This document shows, piece by piece, positions 58,801 to 64,000 of a stretch of 64,000 nt of DNA. The notes under the pieces are model-generated. The model was not told the DNA's origin. It searched no databases and saw nothing but the letters and a program-made list of their open reading frames with translations. Every line of letters begins with the position of its first letter. The stretch's first letter is position 1. Position numbers and translations under genes: made by a program. Location: the NCBI GenBank assembly GCA_965203375.1, contig OZ241886.1, forward strand, positions 2,480,001 through 2,544,000. Reading direction: 5' to 3'. This DNA comes from CATQHS01 sp965203375 (GTDB taxonomy: Bacteria; Actinomycetota; Acidimicrobiia; Acidimicrobiales; Aldehydirespiratoraceae).

Positions 58801-59636
58801 GGCGCCGGTCCGAATTCGGGGCCGGGCCGGTCGGGCTCGCCCGCCCCTATCACCGTCTGGGCCCAGTCGAAGACGGCGCCGGTCAGCATCCCCGACTCGT
58901 CGGTGGCCAGATGGGCGATGGTGCGGGCCACCTCGGCCGGGTCGATGAGCCGGCCGTGGGGCAGAGCGGCCCCGGCCCGCTCCCTCCACCCGTCGGAGGC
59001 CCCCTCGTAGCGGCGCTGGATGCGGTCCTCGGCCGGGGTGTCCATCCACCCCGGGCACAGCAGGTTGACCCGGACCCGGTGGCGCATCAACTGGAAGGCC
59101 AGGTTGCGGGTCATGGCCGCCAGGGCGCCCTTGGACGTGGCGTAGGGGAGCAGCCGGGGCTGGCCCCCGTGCCCGGCTATCGACCCGATCAGCACGATGG
59201 CGCCGCCGGTGCGCTCCCGGGCCATGATCCGGGCCACTCCCTGGCTGAGCAGCCCCGGCGCCCGCACGTTCACGGCCAGCATGGCGGTCCACAGTTCGGG
59301 GGCGGTGTCCCACACCGTGCCCCGGTCGGTTATGGCCGCGCAGTTCACGAAGGCCTGGCAGGTGCCGAAGGCGGCGTCGAGCGAGTCGATCGCCGCCTGG
59401 CAGCCATCGACTTCGGCCAGGTCGGCCGAGGTGAAGACGGCCCGGCATCCGTCGCCGCTCAGGGCCGCGGCCGCGGCCTCGCCCTTGGCCGCGTCCCGGC
59501 CCACCAGCATCAACCCCGACGCGCCCCGGGCCGCCAGCAGCTCGGCGGTGGCGTACCCCAGGCCCTGGGCGCCCCCGGTGACCAGGGCCACCCCGCCGGC
59601 GAAGGTCCGGGGCTCAAAGCCCGCCCGGTCCGTCAT
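58797..59636 (-). CDS. Short-chain dehydrogenase/reductase
   Basis: A 279-residue classical SDR. The cofactor motif is VALVTGGAQGLGYATAEL near residue 16. FVNCAAIT replaces NNAG, the catalytic Ser is in VLIGSIAGHGG, and YATSK provides Tyr/Lys. LCPGWMDTPAE follows. It probably reduces or oxidises a polyol or keto-inositol in this operon. The start ATG is coupled to iolD through a six-codon micro-ORF. Confidence 0.85.
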   Translation of the reverse strand: MTDRAGFEPRTFAGGVALVTGGAQGLGYATAELLAARGASGLMLVGRDAAKGEAAAAALSGDGCRAVFTSADLAEVDGCQAAIDSLDAAFGTCQAFVNCAAITDRGTVWDTAPELWTAMLAVNVRAPGLLSQGVARIMARERTGGAIVLIGSIAGHGGQPRLLPYATSKGALAAMTRNLAFQLMRHRVRVNLLCPGWMDTPAEDRIQRRYEGASDGWRERAGAALPHGRLIDPAEVARTIAHLATDESGMLTGAVFDWAQTVIGAGEPDRPGPEFGPAP

Positions 59637-59653
59637 CGGCTGACCCGGCTCAC
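59633..59653 (-). other. 6-codon micro-ORF between iolD and SDR
   Basis: GTG 59653 overlaps the iolD stop (GTGA), encodes VSRVSR and stops at a TGA overlapping ATG 59636 (ATGA). This is the shortest relay step in the window (17 bases). Confidence 0.75.
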
Positions 59654-61509
59654 CAGCCCACCCGCTGGGCCTGTTTGCCCGCGTCCATGGCCGAGCGGGC
59701 CGCCATCACGCTGGGACGGGGGTGGGACTCGGGCACCCCCACCTCCCAGAACGAGCCCCCCTCGGTCCAGGCGTAGGGGTCGGTCCGCAGGGCGATCACA
59801 TAGGTGCGGTCGGCGGCTCTGGCCCGGACCAGGGCCGCCTCCAGCTCGGCCACCGTGGCCACCGTCTCGCTCAGACAGCCCATGGAGGCGGCGTGGGCGG
59901 CGAAGTCGACGGCCGCCGGCTCGGCCGTCCGGCAGTCGGCGATGAGGTTGTTGAACGGGACCCCGCCCTGGGCGGTCTGGAGCCGGTTGATGACCGCGTA
60001 GCCGCCGTTGTCGCAGACGACCACGATGAGCTTGTGGCCGGTCAGCACCGAGCTGTGCAGATCGCTGTTCATCATCAGATAGGAGCCGTCGCCGACCAGC
60101 ACCACCACCTCCCGGTCGGGCATGGCCATCTTGGCCCCCCAGCCGCCGGAGATCTCGTACCCCATGCACGAGTAGCCGTACTCGCAGTCGAAGGAGCCGA
60201 CCGTCTCGGACCGCCAGCCGGCCACCAGCTCGCCGGGCAGCCCCCCGGCCGCGGTGACCACGTAGGTGGAGGCGTCGGCGGCCCGGTCCAGGGCCCCCAC
60301 CACCTGGGCGTAGGTGACCGGCTCGCCGCGGCCGCCGCCGGCGGGGCTGGGCGCGGCGATCTTGTCGATGTAGGCGTGGTACTGGGCCGTCTCGGCCGCG
60401 GCCCGGTCCGACCAGTCGTCGGGGGCCCGATAGCCGCCCAGGGCGGCGCCCAGCTCGCCCAGGGCCTCGCGGGCGTCGGCCACCACCGGCAGGCACCGGT
60501 GCTTGGTGGCGTCGAAGCGGGCGGCGTTGACGGCCACGATCCGGGCCTCGGGGTCGGCGAACACCGTCCAGGAGCCGGTGGCGAAGTCGCCGAGGCGGGT
60601 GCCCACCGCCAGCACGGCGTCGGCCTCGGCGGCCAGGGCGTTGGCCGAGGCGGCGCCGGTGACGCCGATCGGCCCGCAGTTGAGCCGGTGGCGGGCGGCC
60701 ATGGTGGTGCGCCCGGCCACCGTCTCGACCACCGGGATGTCGTGGGCCTCGGCGAAGGCGGCGAGGGCGGCCTCGGCCCCGGACCAGCGCACTCCCCCGC
60801 CGGCGATGATCAGCGGCCGGGCCGCGGCGGCCAGGGCGGACGCGGCCGCGGCCAGCTCGGCCCGGTCGGGGCGGGGGCGGCGGATGCGGTGCACCGTCGG
60901 CTCGAAGAACCGGGCCGGGTAGTCGTAGGCCTGGCCCTGGACGTCTTGGGGCAGGGCGATGAAGGCGGGCCCGCAGTCGGCCGGGTCGAGCATGGTGTTC
61001 ACCGCGTTGGGCAGCGCATGCACCACCTGGGCCGGGTCGGTGATCCGGTCCCAGTACCGCACCACGGCCCGGAAGGCGTCGTTGACGGTGGTGGCCGGGG
61101 CCCCGAAGTGCTCGACCTGCTGGAGGACCGGGTCCGGGACCCGGTGGTTGAAGGTGTCGCCGGCCAGCAGCAGCAGCGGCAGCCGGTTGGCCATGGCCGC
61201 CGCGGCCGCGGTCACCATGTTGGTGGCCCCCGGGCCTATCGAGCTGGTGGCCACCATGATCCGGCGCCGCCGCCGGGCTTTGGCGTAGGCGGCGGCGGCC
61301 AGGGCCATGCCCTGCTCGTTCTGGCCCCGCCAGGTGGGCAGGGCGTCCCTCACGCCCTCCAGGTCGGCCCCCAGGCAGGTGACGTTGCCGTGGCCGAAGA
61401 TGGCGAACACCCCGCCGAACAGCGGCTCGGCGCCGCCGTCGTCCTCGATCCTCTGGGCGGTCAGGTACCGCACGACGGCGGCGCTGGCCGTCAACCGCAC
61501 CGTCTGCAT
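59650..61509 (-). CDS. iolD: 3D-(3,5/4)-trihydroxycyclohexane-1,2-dione hydrolase
   Basis: A 619-residue ThDP enzyme that opens the inositol-derived ring to 5-deoxy-glucuronate. It has the three ThDP-enzyme domains. The N-terminal pyrimidine domain has FGHGNVTCLGADLEGVRDALP and RGQNEQGMALAAAAYAKA (catalytic Glu). A central domain has PLIIAGGGVRWSGAEAAL. The C-terminal diphosphate domain has VVLVGDGSYLMMNSDLHSSV and VCDNGGYAVINRLQ. Start ATG 61509 has GGAGGA 8 bases upstream, one of only two conventional junctions in this operon. Confidence 0.94.
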   Translation of the reverse strand: MQTVRLTASAAVVRYLTAQRIEDDGGAEPLFGGVFAIFGHGNVTCLGADLEGVRDALPTWRGQNEQGMALAAAAYAKARRRRRIMVATSSIGPGATNMVTAAAAAMANRLPLLLLAGDTFNHRVPDPVLQQVEHFGAPATTVNDAFRAVVRYWDRITDPAQVVHALPNAVNTMLDPADCGPAFIALPQDVQGQAYDYPARFFEPTVHRIRRPRPDRAELAAAASALAAAARPLIIAGGGVRWSGAEAALAAFAEAHDIPVVETVAGRTTMAARHRLNCGPIGVTGAASANALAAEADAVLAVGTRLGDFATGSWTVFADPEARIVAVNAARFDATKHRCLPVVADAREALGELGAALGGYRAPDDWSDRAAAETAQYHAYIDKIAAPSPAGGGRGEPVTYAQVVGALDRAADASTYVVTAAGGLPGELVAGWRSETVGSFDCEYGYSCMGYEISGGWGAKMAMPDREVVVLVGDGSYLMMNSDLHSSVLTGHKLIVVVCDNGGYAVINRLQTAQGGVPFNNLIADCRTAEPAAVDFAAHAASMGCLSETVATVAELEAALVRARAADRTYVIALRTDPYAWTEGGSFWEVGVPESHPRPSVMAARSAMDAGKQAQRVGW

Positions 61510-61522
61510 GGCCGCATCCTCC

Positions 61523-62695
61523 TCAGTCGATCCGCAGCGACGCCACGTCGGTCCAGGCCCCGGTCTGCCAGCTTTCCAGCAGGGCGGCCTGCACGCCGGC
61601 GTAGTCCAGCGCCGCCTCCAGCCCGGCCGAGTGGGGCCGGCCCTCGGTGGCCGCGGTCAAGAACTCGTAGTCCTCTATGGCCACCAGGTCCTCGAACCCG
61701 ATGGAGTTGGCGTCGCCGGGAACGAACAGCCTCTGGTAGGGGTGGCGCTCGCCGGCCCGGACGGTGGTGTAGCCCCGGGCCTGGTCGCGGTCCAAGAACA
61801 CCCTCAGCTCGTTCATCGTCTCCAGGTTCCAGCTCACCGCGCCCTCGGTGCCGTGGACGTCGAAGGCCATCTGGCTCTCGGGGCCGAAGATGGTGCGGCT
61901 CGCCTCGAAGGCGCCCCGGCTGCCGTTGGCGAAGACGGCCAGGGCCCCGAAGTAGTCCTCGTTGGTGACCGCGCCGGCCGGATCGCCCGGAGCGCCCCGG
62001 TCGTAGTGAGTGCCCCCGTCGGAGGGCAGGGGCCGCTGCTTGATGAAGGTCTCGCCCGCGCCGACGACCCGGGCGATGGGGCCGTTGAGCATCATGGCCA
62101 AGTCCACGGCGTGGCTGAGGATGTCGCTGGTGGCGCCGGGGCCGGCCCGGCCGATGTCGTAGCGCCACGACAGCACCCCGCTCGGGTCGGCGCCGTACAT
62201 GGAGAAGAACCGGCCCCGGTAGTTGGTGACGGCCCCCAGGTCGCCGCGGTCGATGAGGTCCTTGGCGTGGCGGACCAGGGGGGCGAAGCGGTAGTTGTAG
62301 CCGACGCCGGTGACCACGCCCGCGTCCCGGCAGGCCTTCTCCATGCGGGCCGTCTGGCCGGGGGCGGCGCCGGCCGGCTTCTCGCAGAAGACGTGGCGCC
62401 CGGCGGCGGCGGCGGCCGCGGTCATCTCCTCGTGGAACATGTTGGGCGCGCAGATGACCACCGCGTCCACCCCGGGGGCGTCCACCGCGGCCCGCCAGTC
62501 GTCGAAGGCCCGCTGGAAGCCGTAGGCGCCGACGGCCGCCTCCCGCTGGGACTCGAGGCGGTCGGCGCAGGCCACCAGGACGGGGTCGAAGGCCCGGTCC
62601 TCGAACAGCAGCGGGATGCGGATGCAGGACCGGGCGTGGGCCTGGCCCATCCAGCCGAACCCCAACACGGCGATGCCAAGCCGTTTGCGGCTCAC
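61523..62695 (-). CDS. Gfo/Idh/MocA-family oxidoreductase
   Basis: A 390-residue NAD-dependent dehydrogenase, probably for an inositol or sugar derivative. The Rossmann motif is IAVLGFGWMGQAHARSC. VFCEKPAGAAPGQT holds EKP lysine, VGYNYRFAPLVRHAK and GATSDILSHAVDLAMMLNG hold the substrate Asp/His. It is more distant from IolG than the enzyme at 56149, and may act on a stereoisomer (scyllo-inositol) or an inosamine. GTG 62695 is the last of four tandem GTGAGCC start copies. Confidence 0.85.
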   Translation of the reverse strand: MSRKRLGIAVLGFGWMGQAHARSCIRIPLLFEDRAFDPVLVACADRLESQREAAVGAYGFQRAFDDWRAAVDAPGVDAVVICAPNMFHEEMTAAAAAAGRHVFCEKPAGAAPGQTARMEKACRDAGVVTGVGYNYRFAPLVRHAKDLIDRGDLGAVTNYRGRFFSMYGADPSGVLSWRYDIGRAGPGATSDILSHAVDLAMMLNGPIARVVGAGETFIKQRPLPSDGGTHYDRGAPGDPAGAVTNEDYFGALAVFANGSRGAFEASRTIFGPESQMAFDVHGTEGAVSWNLETMNELRVFLDRDQARGYTTVRAGERHPYQRLFVPGDANSIGFEDLVAIEDYEFLTAATEGRPHSAGLEAALDYAGVQAALLESWQTGAWTDVASLRID

Positions 62696-62794
62696 GGCCC
62701 GACTCCCCGTCCCAGCCGTCGCTGGCTCACAGCCCGGCTCCCGGTCCCAGCCGCCGCCGGCTCACGGCCAGACTCCGCTCAGCCGTCGGCTCAC
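62692..62794 (-). other. Three chained micro-ORFs before the Gfo/Idh gene
   Basis: GTGs at 62794, 62765, 62730 and 62695 are linked by GTGA overlaps. The first overlaps the 2-hydroxyacid dehydrogenase stop. The peptides are VSRRLSGVWP, VSRRRLGPGAGL and VSQRRLGRGVGP. The fourth start is the real gene (VSRKRLGIAVLG). Steps are 29, 35 and 35 bases, all 3n-1. A GGGAG lies 7-8 bases before two of the starts. Confidence 0.88.
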
Positions 62795-63753
62795 GGCCGG
62801 GCGCCCGCCGTTCGGCGGTCGGCGGCCGGGTCGAGGGCGGCGGGGTCGAGCAGGTGCTCGGGGGTTCCGCCCCGCAGCCAGCACAGGGCCTGGTCGAGGG
62901 CTTGGGAGACGAGGCGGGCCCGGCCGGCCACGGTGGCCGAGGCCACGTGGGGGGTGACGATCACGTCGTCGCGGCCCAGCAGCGGGTGGCCGGTCGGCAG
63001 CGGCTCGGGATCGGTGACGTCCAAGCCCGCTCCGGCCACCCGGCCGGACTCGAGCCCGGCCAGCAGGGCGCCGTGGTCCACCAGCGACCCCCGGGCGCAG
63101 TTGACGATCACCACCCCCGGGCGCATCCGGGCCAGCGCGGCGGCGTCGACGATCCGAAGGGTCTGGGGCGTGGCCGGGGCGTGCAGGGAGATCACGTCGC
63201 CGGCCGCCCACAGCGCCTCGAGATCGACCAGCTCCCCGTGCTCGAAGGCGTCCAAGCGGGGGTCGCAGGCCACGACCCTCATGCCCAGGGCCCGGGCGTA
63301 GCCGGCCAGCCTGGACCCGATGCGGCCCGCGCCCAACAGGCCCAGGGTGCGGCCGTCGAGCTCGAGGCCGCGGTGGGCGGCCAGGTAGCCGCCTCGGCCC
63401 TCGGCCAGCCTCTGCGCCGAGGGCTTGAGCCGCTTGGCCACGGCCAGCATCAGGGCCAGGGCGTGCTCGGCGGTGGAGACGGTGGGGGCGTCGGGGGTGT
63501 TGCAGGCCGCCACCCCCCGGGCGGCGCAGGCGGCCGGGTCCACGTTGTCGTAGCCGACGCCGGAGCGGGCCACCACCTTCAGGTCCGGGTAGCGGTCGCA
63601 GGCCTCGGCGGCCCAGGGCAGGATCGAGCCCACCACCACCCCGTCGGCCTGCTCGGGGCCGTCGACGAGCTGCACGTCGCCGGGGATCTCCACCTCGGGC
63701 GGAGGGTCGTTGTCGATCCAGATCCGCAGGGCAGGTCCCTTGACGCCGCTCAC
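62791..63753 (-). CDS. D-2-hydroxyacid dehydrogenase (NAD-dependent), operon member
   Basis: A 320-residue dehydrogenase. It shows VVARSGVGYDNVDPAACAARGVAACNTPDAPTVSTAEHALALML in the substrate domain, GRTLGLLGAGRIGSRLAGYARALGMRVVACDP as NAD fingerprint, NCARGSLVDHGALLAGL (Arg), DVTDPEPLP (Glu replaced in sequence context) and VIVTPHVASAT (His). Its physiological substrate in the inositol operon is unknown. GTG 63753 is chosen because it forms a GTGA junction with the upstream micro-ORF. An ATG at 63807 would extend it within the duplicated spacer. Confidence 0.85.
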   Translation of the reverse strand: MSGVKGPALRIWIDNDPPPEVEIPGDVQLVDGPEQADGVVVGSILPWAAEACDRYPDLKVVARSGVGYDNVDPAACAARGVAACNTPDAPTVSTAEHALALMLAVAKRLKPSAQRLAEGRGGYLAAHRGLELDGRTLGLLGAGRIGSRLAGYARALGMRVVACDPRLDAFEHGELVDLEALWAAGDVISLHAPATPQTLRIVDAAALARMRPGVVIVNCARGSLVDHGALLAGLESGRVAGAGLDVTDPEPLPTGHPLLGRDDVIVTPHVASATVAGRARLVSQALDQALCWLRGGTPEHLLDPAALDPAADRRTAGARP

Positions 63754-63839
63754 GATCCGGCCCCGGTTGGCATCTCGTCCGCCCCGGCGCCGCGCAGGGC
63801 CCGGCACCGGTCGGCATCCCGGCCCTTGACGCCGCTCAC
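63750..63839 (-). other. 29-codon micro-ORF: fused start-of-next / end-of-previous gene
   Basis: GTG 63839 overlaps the iolC stop and begins VSGVKG, as does the next gene. The frame ends GAG-ATG-CC..ACC-GGG-GCC-GGA-TCG-TGA, matching the last codons of iolC (EMLAGAGS). It is an 86-bp tandem duplicate of the entire stop/start junction. Confidence 0.88.
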
Positions 63840-64000
63840 GATCCGGCCCCGGCCAGCATTTCGTCGATCTCGGCCCGGGTGGGCATGGCGTGCGAGCAGG
63901 CCAATCGGCCGGCCACTATGGCCCCGGCGGCGTTGGCCCTGGTCACGATGTCCGCCGGGTCGTCGCCGGCCAGCAGCCCGTCGGCCAGCGCCCCGCCGAA
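63836..64000 (-). CDS. iolC: 5-dehydro-2-deoxygluconokinase (PfkB family), C-terminal part
   Basis: The last 54 residues of a PfkB sugar kinase enter from the window edge. FGGALADGLLAGDDPADIVTRANAAGAIVAGRLACSHAMPT is typical of IolC, which phosphorylates 2-deoxy-5-keto-gluconate. The catalytic GAGD region lies just outside. It is the first operon gene visible. Its final codons were duplicated to form the following micro-ORF. Confidence 0.82.
   Translation of the reverse strand, partial: FGGALADGLLAGDDPADIVTRANAAGAIVAGRLACSHAMPTRAEIDEMLAGAGS

Overview
This is a high-GC window whose -10 boxes are mostly of the TAnnnT type and sit directly upstream of ATG or GTG starts. It carries an F420-type luciferase-like oxidoreductase, DUF5317 and septum-formation-type proteins, and 'DDDGS..HE..I..LA..GI..GC....CP...TR.Q' S-layer-homology-like repeats. 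Together these suggest an actinobacterium, most likely of the class Acidimicrobiia. That placement is inference from gene content only.

Layout. 1-7.5 kb is housekeeping and accessory metabolism: MaoC hydratase (partial), CDF metal transporter, alpha/beta hydrolase, sulfurtransferase, Ppx/GppA with a frameshifted C terminus, a luciferase-like oxidoreductase and a PatB/MalY aminotransferase. 7.45-16.3 kb is a head-to-tail array of four secreted glucose/sorbosone-dehydrogenase proteins with FnIII and SLH-like repeats. A fifth copy lies at 22.3 kb. One array member is frameshifted in a poly-C tract. 16.3-30.6 kb holds a class III aminotransferase, tag, a CopD-like protein, an amidohydrolase, a lipoprotein, DUF5317, a PPOX-like protein, a YcaQ-like winged-helix protein, leuS and a secreted SLH metalloprotease. 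30.7-35.1 kb is a 1466-residue surface protein with two cadherin/FG-GAP modules and SLH repeats. 35.4-42.1 kb is a corrinoid-dependent methyltransferase operon: corrinoid protein, DUF1638, PF13769 'virulence factor', methyl-THF methyltransferase, RACo-like activator and non-pyrrolysine MttB. 42.2-48.4 kb has an MFS transporter, tRNA-Gly, small proteins, fpg and a metY-metX pair behind a SAM riboswitch. 48.5-49.5 kb is a vapBC-type toxin-antitoxin locus. 49.6-53.1 kb has a 2-hydroxyacid dehydrogenase, a DEAD-box helicase and adenosine deaminase. 53.2-64.0 kb is a ten-gene inositol-catabolism operon on the minus strand: iolC, a 2-hydroxyacid dehydrogenase, a Gfo/Idh enzyme, iolD, an SDR, a desaturase-Rieske fusion, iolG, an epimerase, iolB and an aldolase. 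The desaturase-Rieske fusion suggests use of O-methylated inositols or rhizopine-like compounds.

The most unusual property runs through the whole window. Gene junctions are repeatedly expanded by short tandem duplications of the stop/start overlap (GTGA, ATGA or TGATG). The units are nearly always 3n-1 bases long, so each extra copy becomes a micro-ORF of 6-33 codons. Its start overlaps the preceding stop and its stop overlaps the next start, forming a relay of reinitiation steps. The extreme case is a chain of six micro-ORFs between antitoxin and toxin at 48.94-49.19 kb, built largely from 35-bp repeats.
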